Source: Heterohyrax brucei
Taxonomy: Eukaryota; Chordata; Mammalia; Hyracoidea; Procaviidae
NCBI GenBank assembly: GCA_028571685.1
Contig: CM053141.1
Span: forward strand, 133,266,833 to 133,330,832
Direction: 5' to 3'
DNA: 64,000 bases
Position 1 is the first letter of the stretch; each line of letters begins with the position of its first letter. Shown piece by piece: positions 22,831-33,808 of the stretch. Both the position numbers and the translations under genes were made by a program. A model generated the notes under the pieces. It was not told where the DNA came from and did not search any database. It saw only the letters and a program-made list of their open reading frames with translations.

Positions 22831-23174
22831 GCAAACCCAGCCTCTGGCACAGTTTGACTTCTCTTGTTTTTCTCTGTGAGTTCCCCTCGGGATAGGGGAA
22901 GAACTGCAGCCCTCTCTCCCTCAGGAGCTGGAGCAAGCTCAGTATAGTACTTCGAAGTTTTCTATTTGCTATTAAGCATTCACTTGTGTTTTCTCTAATC
23001 ATACTAGAAAATGTGATATTTCAGGATGAGGTACCCTGTTTATACTCTGGCTTTGGAAATGCTTCTGCTTCTCACCCCATGCTAGCCTCATCCAAGGAGA
23101 CCTTCGATAGGAGCAAAATATGGCCATAGGTGCTGAAGCAATTTTATCCATCTTTCTAGAAATTCTTCTTCAGA

Positions 23175-23420
23175 ATTCTCACTTCCAGGCCTTTGCCCAT
23201 GCTGGATCCCATTCCTGGAACCTTCCTCTCCACCTGCACAACGCTCTCAGCTCTCATTCTCTAAGTAAACTTCTCATCATTGTTCAGCTTGCAGTTTAGA
23301 CCCTTTTTTCCCAGTCAGAATTCTCACCTTCAAGGTCTGGGTTTGGTGGCTTAGGTTCCTATGCATTTATTTGTCTCCGCAAGAAGCACATTGTGTTGTA
23401 ATAGCCTGTTTTCTTGTCTG
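23175..23420 (+). repeat. L2 3' region, sense
   Basis: 'caggcctttgcccatgctgga', 'cattcctggaaccttcctctcc' and the later 'ttatttgtctccgcaagaagcacattg' follow the L2 3' region. Confidence 0.6.
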
Positions 23421-23795
23421 TCTCCCCTTGGGCTGGACACTCCCGGCTGCGGTGGTCCTGTCGTCTCATCGGCAGTTCTCTGAGGGACAGTAGATAAACA
23501 AGAAGTAGGTGATACCTCCAGGGATTGTGCTTTCCCCTTTTCTGCTCCTCTGTACTTCTTGGCTGTCCTTCAGTTGCCTTTTTCCAGTAGAAATTTCTTG
23601 CCTCTATCATTTTTCTGCTTCAGGACTAAGCATGTAGTGACTGCCATGCTGCTGCTGGCCACTGTTGAATCAGAGAGTGAAAGAAACGGAATCCAACATT
23701 TGGAATGAGTTGCTTCCTTGCCAGCTGGCTACTGAGCCAGCTGGGGACAGAATTTCATATATTCCGTCTTTCTTCCCCCGGAGACTTACGTTGTG

Positions 23796-23797
<2 letters not shown>

Positions 23798-23834
<37 letters not shown>
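23798..23834. repeat. (TG)n microsatellite
   Basis: About 18 nearly perfect TG units. Confidence 0.95.
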
Positions 23835-23835
<1 letters not shown>

Positions 23836-26800
23836 ATGTGCTCTCATTAAAACAAAGAAAGTAAGCCCAGTATCAGAATGTAGATTTTAAAATTGAAAAT
23901 TTATCCCAGTACATGTTTGGCAGAAGTGTGTGGATGTGAGTGTGTGTGCGTGTGTGTGTGTAGCTTCTGTCTTTTTCCAAGCATTGGAGGATTGAAGAAA
24001 TAAGTTATGATGCAAATTAATTTAAGTTACCTCATCACCAAATCTGTTCTGCTCCTTTGTTTTGACAAGCCCTACTTATTTTTAATTACCACCCCTCATA
24101 GTGTACTGGTAAAGGTAGCAATAGTGACTTTGGCAGAAAAGGAGAAATCTGTGTAACTGGAGCCTTCAAAATGAGTCCAGGCTGACTCCTTGTAAAATAG
24201 AGTGAGGCAATGCATTTTCAAAAGAATTTCAGTAGAGCAATTTGTGTGATGTGTGACTGTAGTCACAAATCAGTGAGCCTTTTATGAGCCAAGACATCAG
24301 AATGTGTACATTAAAGTAAGTGTAGCTTCTAAAGAAACCGTGTTGGCCACTGGAAGCTTTTTCCAAGGATACTGCCATTACCCCAAACATTTTTGGAAGT
24401 CTTCCTTTGAAATTATTTCCAGAGTTAGTTTTTAAGTCACAACCAAAAATAAAAAAGATCACTCAAAAATCAGTTGTTTTTGTTGTTAGTTGTTTTCTTC
24501 TGTTTTTGTTTTTCTCCTTGAACTCAACTACATTTTAGGACTCAACTCCTAGTTTCTTCAAGCAGTTTCTCAGATTGAATCTTCCCTAGAGGGAAGCAGC
24601 TATGCTTGTTCCTGAGGTTATTCACAAGAAGGGGACATGGTATTGATAGACCCGGAGGAGAGTGAGTCCCTCACACACACCTCAAGAGGCCCTAGAGGCA
24701 CTTCTGTTCTTGAAAATTTGTCAAAAATCTGAGAGGTGGGGACATCTTACAAGAATTGCACATAGTTGGTGCTTGTTATTTCTTTATCTCCTCAGGTGTG
24801 ACATAAGAGCTTAAGATTTCACCAAGTGACCTGTACCTGTCACAAAAAGGGGCTGGTGTGTCACCACAGCTCTGCACTGCACACAGTTCCCAGCAACCGA
24901 CTTTTCTCTCCACTTCCTAATGGTTTTTATTTGACTCCCTATAAATTTTCGAGCAAATTGGGAGACGGAAGTCACTGGAAAATGTTTCCTAACTTCTTGA
25001 TTCTCTCACTTCCTACCTGACCTCCATTGTTACTTGCCCCTCCACCTCAAAACAAACAAAAAAGCTTTACACGCAGCTCTCTAAGTGAATGTCAATGGAG
25101 AGAACTTAAAAGCCAAGTTGAGCTTGAAATGGAATTATTTCAATCAATTGACAATACTTAAGATGAGCGGACTTGTGAGAACTGTGCAATAGGATGGGGA
25201 AGGGGTTAGTAATACCCAAGAAAGCGCTCAGAAGCAGGTTTGGTTTCCTTGAACCCCTACTGAGATTTTGTGTATGCCAGTGGTGCAAGTGTCTGGTTAG
25301 GGGCCACTTCAAAGAAACACTAGTAGAGCAGTGATTCACAGAATGTATTGTACATAGAGTCACCTGCAGATGTTGGTAAAATGTAGACTCTGATTCAGTA
25401 TATCTGTGGGTAAAAGTGCCAGTTCTCAACGAGGGTTCAGACTGGAATTAACCAGTTCAAAGTCCTGCTCAGAAGACTTCAGAGAGGTCTGCAGTCATTC
25501 TGTCATCACTGGGACAGGTGGCTGCAGCGTGTCTGGTCAGGGCTGGTGGGGAACGGTGTGCGGTACATAGACGTCCACAAGTGACTGTCAACTAGCAACT
25601 GGGATGCATAGCAAGAAAAATCTCGTGTAAAGGTTTTTAAACTGAACTGAGATTTTCTGGAAAGCCTGAAAAACGTTTTTTCACTTGGATCCGAATCCAC
25701 TCTTCTCGACCAGGCTCTCTTGCTCCAAGCTGCTGGTTTGGCCTGGATGGCAATTGGCTTCAGGTCGTTTTCTGGGCTTGCGCTTGGCAAGCTTCCTGTC
25801 TTTCCTGTCTAGTCACAACAGTGAAGTGGCACCATGGCAATTGACGACACCGATCACAGCAAAGCAAGAGCTTGTAGTTATAAAGTGAAAGAAACGTAAA
25901 ACCCATCTCATAATATTTTAAGATGTTGTGAAGTTTCCCTTTTTCTAGTACTAAGAGATCAAATGAAGGCACTGTGAAAGCACAAATTGTAATGTGTGGG
26001 CAGATCCTTTGTAAGGAATTTTCTTTTGTTACTGTTGTGGCATCAGAATTTTAAACAGTCTCCATGTATGACTTCGGCTCTATGAAGTAAACAGTATTTG
26101 GCAGGACGCACCAAGTGAAAACGAAGGTTGGTACTTCCTGTATTATGCTAGATCCCTGTGAAGACTAGACGTTCATATGCTCTCAGGACCATGCAAGATA
26201 TGGCAGTGAGCAAAGCAGGCTGGGAGGGAGAACACGTCGTGTACACAGGTCGAAGCAGCTGCTGTGCAGCTCTAGCCAACTGTTGCCATGGGAGTGTGGG
26301 CCTGTGTTGCCAGAGCTTCAGATATTTTCAAAGCAAAGCCAGAAAACCAGAATTTCATGTGACATCACCCAAGGTCTATGAGTTGGCAACTGATTCCATT
26401 TTTTCCTTTCTTTTTTTAAACACTTCTAGGGCTAAACAAATCACATCTGTGGGCCAGATTCAGCTCATGGTTCCCAGTCTGTGCCCTGTATAGCTGCGTT
26501 CTTTTAGAACACATGAGTCACTTGTCTGAAAAGGGGCTCATCAGTTTCACTGTGGATTGACACGGAGCACAGAAGGTGGCGGAAGATCTGGACAAGGAGG
26601 ACAACCACAGTCTGGCTTAGTTTCCTTATATCTATTATTTACAGCAGCTGTGGTAACCTGATCTCATCCCTTCCGATCTCATCCTGGATTCCTTGGAAGT
26701 GCCTGAGGGTATCACATGTCCAGTGGAAGGGCACAAGAGAAGGGGAGGGCACTGTAGTGACAACCGGGACAATGGAAGCAGAGAAGCAGCTAACATTGGC

Positions 26801-27109
26801 AGGGACTGTGGCCGGGAATGGTGAACCCCAGGGATTTCCACACGTTCAGTCAGATCTAAAGCTTTCAAAATGACACTTGGAAAGAGGAGCGTTGAAAACA
26901 GACTAGTACAAGAGTAAGTCATCTTGAAAACTCAAGAAGAATATGACTTTTTGTTAGGAAGTAAAATACGGACTGCGTTGAACCCGTAACTCCAAGTCTG
27001 GGGATGGGCCTTCCAGCCCACGGAGATACAAGTGTCAGCAGTGGCCTGGGCTTCACGTAATGAGCTGAAACTGTTGTAACTCTTCTAGAGTGTAAACAGT
27101 CTCACTGCC

Positions 27110-27145
27110 AAGCCAGCCAAGTGCCGTCGAGTTGGATCCGACTCT
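27110..27145 (-). repeat. AfroSINE tail fragment
   Basis: 'agccaagtgccgtcgagttgg' is the complement of the AfroSINE/RTE 3' tail; nothing else of the element is present. Confidence 0.5.
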
Positions 27146-27758
27146 AGCAAAGCGAGATATAAAGGTGGTCTGCTTTAGTGTCACAATTTGTGTTTTGCAG
27201 CAGGTCGCGTTCCCTTAGAATGGCTAAACTCAAGTAGGCGTTGCTCTTTCGATTGTCAGAACACCTCACACAGCGGCTCAGTGGATACCTGTTAATTCAC
27301 ATGGTTAAGCATGTTGACCCACGCTTTGTGTTTAACTTTGTATTGCTGTATATTTAAAAAATTCACTTGGTCCTTAACTTTGGTGCTTGTTTTGGTTACC
27401 TCTCTGTGTTTCTTGATGATACAGTGTCTGTACCATACCCTCACACTCAGCTTCGTCATCATATTCATCAAAACCATGAGAGTCTGTAATCAACAATTCA
27501 TCATGGAATACAGATTTAGTGACGAGAAATTGGATTGGAAGAAAGTCTGTTAGCTGACAGGCTGAAATCCAAAGAGTCTGGATTGTCTCAGAATCCATCA
27601 GAGTAGAAGAGAAACTTATTTTGAGTAATTTGCAAGTATAAGTGTATGTGTTTTCCCCTGAAGAGCTCTGGGGGGATTAGAAGAGTGATGTATTTTTATA
27701 CACAAGCACTTTGCTTAAGAATCTATTTTTAGATTGCTATAAATAATAAACTATCACC

Positions 27759-28175
27759 CATCTGTCAGTTTGCCTCACTGTGGTGAATTACATGTTGCTA
27801 TGAGGCTAGTTGGACCGAACTTGACAGCAGTACCTGATGCTCCAAGCTGTGCCATTAGTATTTCAGATGCCAGCAGGATCACTCAGGGAGGAGAGGCCTC
27901 TGTAGAACTTTCACACTAAGACAGACTAGGGAAAAGGGCCTCAGATCTACTTCTAAAAATCAGCCAAGGAAAACTCTATAGATCACAACTTACTATTATC
28001 CAGCATACTGCTGGAAGATGACCTCTCTAGGTTGGAAGTCGCTCAAAATACACAGAAACAGACTTGAGTGTACCCGTAAGCTTGAGGATGGTGCAGGACT
28101 GGGCGATGTTTTTATTCTGTGGTACATGGAGTTGCCATGACTTGGAACTGACTTGACAGCAACTAATGACAACAG
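27759..28175 (+). mobile_element. Internally deleted RTE/BovB-type element: 5' leader joined to 3' tail
   Basis: Left part, from 'catctgtcagtttgcctcac' through 'actaagacagactaggg' to 'gtcgctcaaaatacac', corresponds to the RTE 5' leader, the same sequence seen antisense at 61020-61228. Right part, from 'gtaagcttgaggatggtgcagg' to 'gacagcaactaatgacaac', is the RTE 3' end. The whole coding region is missing. At about 415 bases it looks like a non-autonomous derivative. Confidence 0.8.
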
Positions 28176-28179
28176 ATAA

Positions 28180-29485
28180 ATCGTAAAACTTCTGGTTTTA
28201 GGTATTTTTTTACAAATACAGGTTGTTTTTCCTTTTGTTTTAAACTTTGCTGTGGTTTCAGAAAAACTTCTAATGTTTGTTCTAAAGGGACAATCTCATC
28301 TGAGCATGGTAGTAGTACCCTAATCCTTTCTTAAATCATCTCTGTGTGCACTAAAAATACATGTAAAAATGGTGTATGCAGACAGAAGGAATGAGAAGAA
28401 ATGCCAGAACAGTAAATCACTTGATGGGTTTGAGGTGTTGGGTTATAAATAAGTTTTCTCTTTTTGTCGGTATTTGTGTAGCTTTAAAAAACAAACAAAC
28501 AAACAAACAAAAAAACAAGGAACAATTCAAAATGAAAAAACAATGCTTTTAAAGTAAGATTTTCCATTTAAATTTGTGTATTTTTTACTCTCCTTCTTAC
28601 ATTGTGAAATCCATTTTCACCAGCCTAGATTTATGTCCACTTGCCAGTAATGTACTCCTATGGTTCAGCATGGTACCCATGAATGAGAGAACTGAAGGAG
28701 GGTGGAAAGGAATTAATTCACATGATCAAGTCAGAGTACATATGACAATTCTGTAATAAGAAAAAGAAGTTCTGGAAAATGGAACCCTATTTCAGTATCT
28801 GAAAGTTGACTCTGCAGGAGATAACTGCACACCAAGGCAAGGCCGAGAGATCTATATTTCTGTTTTTGCCATTAGTAGGTGCCACTGCCACTGCTGATGG
28901 TGACGATAAGTGATGGGAAGATGAAATGGAAGTGAGGCATCTTACCCTGACAGGTTTAAAGGATTGCCTCTGGCAGCCCTGCGGCAAGTGCTGCCTGAGC
29001 ACTGTCTGGTGGCTGCTCAGGTCACTCTGGCACAGCTGGGACCTCACAGGCAAAGCTGTTAGAACAGAGGGCAATGTAGTAACTCTGTGGTTTAAATCTG
29101 GGCTTGGACCCTTTTTCTTTTGAGAGGTTAGATGGAGGTTGCGCTATAATTCTGAAATGCCTATTACTCTTATGAGGTGGTATTTAATTTGTCTTATGCT
29201 ATTACTGTGGAGATCTACTGTCCATTGCTGTATGTGTAGTAACTAAGGAGGTATGATTTTTTTTGCAAAAGTTTTCAGCCTGGCTTCTCATCCCCAAAGC
29301 CTCTAGTTTGACTTAGGATATGGTACTTGCTGAGTGGGCATGGGTGAATACTAATATCAGTTATAGTGATGATTCTTATCTGAATCAGAGTCTAAAGCAG
29401 GACCATGGTGCTCACTGGGGAGCCATGATAACTGTTTCTGGAAAGCCAGTGTGGGGAAATTTGAAAAGAGGAAATGTACTCAATG
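28180..29485. other. No recognised feature; (CAAA)n at 28490-28516
   Basis: Single-copy-looking sequence left of SNCAIP exon 2. Confidence 0.4.
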
Positions 29486-29488
29486 GCA

Positions 29489-29617
29489 ACAGAAAACCCA
29501 CTGCTATCTAGTTGATGCTCACTAATAGCAACCTTATAGGGCAGAGTACAACTGCGCTATAGAGCTTCCAAGGAGTGCCTGGTGGATCTGAGCTACGAAC
29601 CTTTTGGTTAGCAGCCA
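29489..29617 (-). repeat. AfroSINE, antisense, head missing
   Basis: 'aaacccactgctatctagttgatg' to 'aaccttttggttagcagcc'. It lies 125 bases left of the SNCAIP exon 2 acceptor. Confidence 0.9.
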
Positions 29618-29741
29618 TAGAAGGGTTCCCTCAAGGGCAATACTAGCACTCAGTTACCTTTTCCATTCTGTTCATTTAAATATAAATTTTTTGGTTGTAA
29701 AACAACTAATGTTTTTCTTGTCTTTTCTGCTTCTTTTCTAG

Positions 29742-29787
29742 GGATTTGTAAGCATTTTCCCTTACTCAAAATGTGCAAAGAAGAATA
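29742..29787 (+). promoter_or_regulatory. SNCAIP: SNCAIP exon 2, 5' UTR part, with a 5-codon uORF touching the start codon
   Basis: A strong acceptor (long pyrimidine tract, then CTAG ending at 29741) opens the exon. An upstream ATG at 29771 (A at -3) begins a five-codon reading frame, MCKEE, whose TAA (29786-29788) overlaps the SNCAIP ATG (29788-29790) as TAATG. This arrangement could reduce or couple initiation at the main start by leaky scanning or termination-reinitiation. The sequence is seen directly; the regulatory effect is inferred. Confidence 0.7.
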
Positions 29788-29844
29788 ATGGAAGCCCCTG
29801 AATACCTTGATTTGGATGAAATTGACTTCAGTGATGATGTATCT
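29788..29844 (+). CDS. SNCAIP: SNCAIP (synphilin-1) first coding exon, residues 1-19
   Basis: The 19 codons read MEAPEYLDLDEIDFSDDVS, which I recognise as the N-terminus of synphilin-1; as I recall, human has Ile rather than Val at position 18. The start has a strong context (A at -3, G at +4). The donor GTAAGT follows at 29845, so the exon ends in phase 0. Synphilin-1 is a cytoplasmic neuronal scaffold with ankyrin repeats and a coiled coil that binds alpha-synuclein, is a substrate of the ubiquitin ligases parkin and SIAH, and accumulates in Lewy bodies. Only the acidic N-terminal tip is encoded here. The reading frame continues in the exon at 44442. An in-frame GTG lies upstream at 29773 but ATG 29788 is the expected start. 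Confidence 0.96.
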
Positions 29845-30017
29845 GTAAGTATCACTACTTGCAAGTCATGCTTTCAGGATATTCTGCCTTCAGCAACCTT
29901 AGCTACTTTTTCTGTTAGAGTCTGCATATCCAAAATGCTTCCAATTACATTTAAAAATTAAAAAATTGGCAGCCTGTACAGCTGCCAAAGTATGATTTTA
30001 GGGTCTGCTAGACCAAA

Positions 30018-30034
30018 AAAAAAAAAAAAATGAA
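30018..30034. repeat. Poly(A) tract
   Basis: Short A run with a MIR-like snippet just to its right (30045-30110). Confidence 0.7.
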
Positions 30035-30153
30035 CCCTATTGTTTGTGAACTTGGGTAGGCAACTCATTTAACCTTGCTGAGCCTCCCTTTCTTATTTTA
30101 ATCTTATTAAAATTGTTTACTGAAATAAATTTTTGAAGTGTCTACATATAGTA

Positions 30154-30256
30154 AAAACCAAAAAAAAAAAAACCCCACTGAGGTAGAGTCATGTCCCACT
30201 CATAGCGACCCTAGAGGTCAGGGTAGAACTGCCCCATACAGAAGGCACACTATAAA
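30154..30256 (-). repeat. AfroSINE 3' half, antisense
   Basis: An A-rich run followed by 'ccactcatagcgaccctagagg' and 'agaactgccccatac', then broken off. Confidence 0.8.
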
Positions 30257-30473
30257 TGGTGATTTCCTTTATACAGTTGATTCTGCTGTATGGAGTCTGC
30301 TAGTTCACAAGGACATGAACTAAAGGGTGGTCAAGCTGACATTTATTAATTGATGAACAATAATGGAACCCTTCCAAACCCTGTAGAGATCAAAGCACAG
30401 GTTAGATCTTGGGACTACTGAAGGAGAGTCCTACATTGATAACAGAATCAGCTGACCTCTGAATTTTTGACTA

Positions 30474-30540
30474 ATTCTGTAATGCTGTACAGGGTTGCTG
30501 TGAGTTGGAATAGACTCAATGACAGTGGGTAGTGTTTTGT
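30474..30540 (+). repeat. AfroSINE 3' end, sense
   Basis: 'agggttgctgtgagttggaat' to 'gacagtgggtagtgttttg'. It faces the antisense piece 220 bases to the left. Confidence 0.75.
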
Positions 30541-30544
30541 TTTT

Positions 30545-31320
30545 TGGTGGATATATGACTCTTTTACCTCCTGTAATAACCATAAACATCCTACGACTTC
30601 CAGGGTGACTTGTGGCTACTCAGACTGGATTTTCTACGTGAATCTTGCTTAGGGCGACATGTGGCTCATCCTGGGCCGTACAGTAAATTCTGCTTCCCCA
30701 TAAAGCATGCTTGCCTTTTCAGCCCAAGCCAGCTCCTAGAGTGTGTGGTAAGAAGGGTTGCTGTTTCTGAGTTAGCCATGTCACTTTTCTTCCCCAGAGT
30801 TCCAAAGTCACAGTTTCTGCCTTATCTTACACTGAAGGTCTTGGATTATGGGGCCACCAGTGGAAATGAGGTCAAACAGATGAGTTTACTTTAACATACC
30901 TTTGGTAGCAGTTGTGTTCCTTTATTTTACTCCTTACCTTGAAGTAAATACGCATGTTGCACATGAAGATTCGGTCACTAGAATGATTATCGTGAGTCAC
31001 TTATTTTTTGTATAACCTTAGATGAGTTTTTCTTTGTACTAGGGAACTGGGAGTCCAGCTTTTCCCTAGTTCAACTTCCAGATAAAGGCCTCAGTTAAGA
31101 CTAGCATAAAGTGAGCTTCTCTCTCCCACCAAGTCTGTGTGTCTGTTTCTGTTTTAGCACTACTCTTGACTTAAAAGTGTTCTGAGCGTATGTTTCTTTT
31201 ATGACCACTTCCCTCCAAGTGTATTGAGCTGAGTGGGGAAAAGCAGGGAAAGTAAGGATATCTTGAGAGTTAAAGATAGCATGGAAGATTTCATGGAGAT
31301 GTAAAGTGTTCTGATTAGCA
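30545..31320. other. No recognised feature
   Basis: A 94-codon open frame at 30610-30894 shows no family signal. Confidence 0.4.
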
Positions 31321-31324
31321 GTTT

Positions 31325-31475
31325 AGGAAGTCCTGCTAGCACAATGGTTAAGAGCTTCACTCATCCCTTGAATCTACCAACCACTCCTTGGAAACCCATT
31401 AGAACTGTCCTGTTGGGTCATCATGAGTCAGAATCAACTTGGTAGCAATGGGTTGGGTTTGGTTGATATGTCTCT
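31325..31475 (+). repeat. AfroSINE, sense, with an internal gap
   Basis: 'gtcctgctagcacaatggttaagag' to 'gtagcaatgggttgggtttgg'; part of the central region is missing. Confidence 0.9.
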
Positions 31476-31494
31476 GAGTGGTGACAGTAAAGTT

Positions 31495-31700
31495 ACATTT
31501 TACAAGCATAGGCTTTGTGAGTGGGACACCAGACCTGGTCTCCAGCCTTATTCTCACGTTTGTTGGTTGCATGATTTGGGGCATGTTGATATCACCTTGT
31601 TGAGTTACCCACCAGCATTTCAGGTTGTCAGATTGTTTTGAGGGTTAAATGAAACAATAATATATGTGAAGCACTTACCTTGGAGAGTAACAGTAAGTTA
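31495..31700 (+). repeat. MIR SINE, sense
   Basis: 'ataggctttgtgagtgggacaccagacctgg' and 'ttttgagggttaaatgaaacaa' in MIR order. Confidence 0.6.
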
Positions 31701-31704
31701 CTCT

Positions 31705-32020
31705 TTAAAATGGTAGCCTTGTTATTACTTAAATGAACAGTACACTAATATTTACATGACCAATAATGAAAAAAGAACTGGAGGGAAAACACTAAGCATA
31801 AAGTCAAAACTTTTTTTTTCCAAATACAACAAAGCAGTTGTATTTACAGAAGAGTCATCTGACAGCAGCCCATAATTTTGATGAATTAGGAATCTTCACC
31901 TGAAAGATAATAAAATATGTCAAGCAGTAATTGAAGCTGCTTAATAGCTTCAATTAAGTTGCAGACTTATGTAATCGTCAAAGGTTTTATAATAATGTGA
32001 CCACTCTGAAACGTAAAGAA
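31705..32020. other. No recognised feature
   Basis: About 300 bases of AT-rich unique sequence. Confidence 0.4.
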
Positions 32021-32024
32021 AGAT

Positions 32025-32190
32025 TGGAAATTCTGGTGGTATTATAGTTAAGTGCTATGGGTGCTAACCAAAAGGTTGACAGTTCAAATCCACCTAATGC
32101 TCTTTGGAAACTCTATGGGGCAGTTCTGCTCTGTCTATAGGGTTGCTATGAGTTGGAATCTACTCAGTAGCAATGGGTTTGGTTTTCTTT
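32025..32190 (+). repeat. AfroSINE, full length, sense
   Basis: 'aaattctggtggtattatagt', 'aaccaaaaggttgacagttc', 'ggggcagttctgctctgtc' and 'gcaatgggtttggttttc'. Confidence 0.95.
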
Positions 32191-32329
32191 GGTATCTGTA
32201 ATTACATGTATAACTGCCCCCAAGCCTCCTCCTCCTTAAAAAAGTCTTTATTGTTTGGATCTTTAACCTGCATTTTAAACTAAAATCAGAAGGAAGACAA
32301 TGAAATTACTTAGAATTATTTAAATATAA

Positions 32330-32545
32330 TGATAGGTAGCATTTACTGAGTACTTTGGGACAGCAAAGAGCTAAATGTTGTCTACATGTATTATCTCATT
32401 TAGTACTTAAAGACAATCCTACAAAAGAGGTATTATTAGTTTCATTTTACAGGTGAGGAAATTAAGACACAGTGATATTAAGTAATGAGTTAGTAGTTAT
32501 CTGGATCTCAAATATCCACTTTTAGCTGCAACATGTGACTGCCTT
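32330..32545 (-). repeat. MIR SINE, antisense, near full length
   Basis: 'catttactgagtactttggg', 'gtattatctcatttagtac', 'ttttacaggtgaggaaattaag' and 'gagttagtagttatctgg' are the complement of the MIR consensus. Confidence 0.85.
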
Positions 32546-32634
32546 TCCGAGATGCACATAATCTGTTTGAATGGCACTCATCCAGGGTGATTTCTCTCTT
32601 CTCCCCTGCCTCCTTCCCCTCTGGGATACCTGAA

Positions 32635-32775
32635 GACAGTTTTGGTTGTCATGGTTAGGTGCCACTGGCATCTAGTTTAATGAGGCCAAGGATGCTGCTA
32701 AATATCTTATAATACATGGAACGATCCCCTACACCAAATAATTATCTGGCTTAAAGTGTCAGGAGTGCCGCAGTA
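32635..32775. mobile_element. MER20-type hAT DNA transposon fragment
   Basis: 'ttggttgtcatggttaggtgcca', 'ggcatctagtttaatgaggcc', 'aaggatgctgctaaatatct' and 'ataattatctggcttaaagtg' match MER20. Confidence 0.8.
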
Positions 32776-32819
32776 ATTGTACTTGCTGATCTGCTTTAAT
32801 TCACTTGAAGCCAGCTGCT

Positions 32820-32950
32820 CCCTCCTGCTTCCCACTGCTATCAGTCAATTCTGACTCATAACAACCCGATAGGATAGAGTTACCAAGGCGTGCCTATGGA
32901 TTCGAACTGCTGATCTTTTGTTAGGAGACACACCACACCAGGGTTTTCTG
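32820..32950 (-). repeat. AfroSINE, antisense, with internal deletion
   Basis: 'ccactgctatcagtcaattctg' to 'acaccacaccagggtt'. With the sense copy at 32990 it forms a short-loop inverted pair. Confidence 0.85.
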
Positions 32951-32989
32951 TGAAACTACAAAGCTCTAATTTGCCAGCCTCTATAACAT

Positions 32990-33106
32990 GTGTCTTTGAA
33001 TCCACCAGATGCTGCTTGGAAACATTATGGGCTGTTCTGCTTAGTCCTACAAGGTCATTATAGGATCAAATTGACTCAACAGCAGTGGGTTTGGATTTTT
33101 GGTTTG
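32990..33106 (+). repeat. AfroSINE 3' two-thirds, sense
   Basis: 'tttgaatccaccagatgctgc' to 'cagcagtgggtttggattt'. Confidence 0.85.
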
Positions 33107-33475
33107 TAACATGTGTCTTGGTTTCCTAGTGCTGTTGTTACAGAAATACTACAAGTGTGTAACTTTAAAAAAACATAATTTTATTTTCTCATCATTTGGG
33201 AGGCTAGAAGTCCAAATCACTATCTTGGCCTTGTCAGTTCCTTCCTTGTTGGTAGCCCTGGGCATTTCTTGGCTCCTTGTCAATCCTCAGGTGGTATCTG
33301 TCTTCCCCTTTTTGTGCATGTACGTGGGTCTTTGTGTATTTACTGCTCTGTACATAACTTGTAAGTAGTTAAGTTACTATCCACCTTCACCTAGCATAAC
33401 CTCAACTGATTGATTACATTATATTAGATTTCGTTATGGAATCTGGTTACATTAAATTAGTTTACATCCACAATT

Positions 33476-33808
33476 GTAAAAACCTGTTGCCATCAAGTTG
33501 CTTTTGAGTCGTGTGTTACAGAGTAGAACTGTTCCATAGTATTTTCTTGACTGTAATCGTTAAGAATTATGTCTGCTTACCAAAAACTCAGCAGTTCAAA
33601 TCTGCCAGATGCTCTTTAGAAACTCTAAGGGACAGTTCTACTCTGATCTATACAGTCTCCGTGAGTTGGACCCGACTTGACAGCAGTGGGTAGGTGGGAA
33701 TCTTTAAGGAAGCAGATCACCAAGCCTTTCTTCTGTGGGGTTTCCAGGTAGAGTCCATCTACCAACCTTCGGGTTAATAGTAGAAAGCCATTTATACCAC
33801 CCACTGAC
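33476..33808 (-). repeat. AfroSINE, antisense, split by another AfroSINE
   Basis: Outer copy: 'cctgttgccatcaagttgc' to 'cttgactgtaatc', resuming at about 33698 with 'aatctttaaggaagcagatc' and ending near 'tataccaccca'. The gap holds the sense copy at 33559-33697. Confidence 0.85.
33559..33697 (+). repeat. AfroSINE, sense, nested inside the antisense copy
   Basis: 'gttaagaattatgtctgctt' to 'gacagcagtgggtaggtggg'. 'aatc' occurs at both junctions. Confidence 0.85.

Larger units (their letters stand above)
23425..27755. other. AfroSINE-free unique stretch with two TG microsatellites
   Basis: No gene was recognised; the open frames here are all under 112 codons and overlap on opposite strands. 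(TG)n tracts lie at 23798-23834 and 23938-23962. A sliver of AfroSINE tail complement occurs near 27110-27145 and a weak MER5-like piece near 25325-25445. The rest shows no repeat I know. Confidence 0.4.

Noticed and set aside
23400-23470. Slightly CpG-containing stretch as a possible SNCAIP promoter
   Set aside because: Only a handful of CpGs, next to an L2 remnant; far too weak for a CpG-island promoter call.
26158-26493. 111-codon open frame on the plus strand
   Set aside because: No recognisable motif or conserved pattern; composition looks random and no promoter or splice signals were evident.
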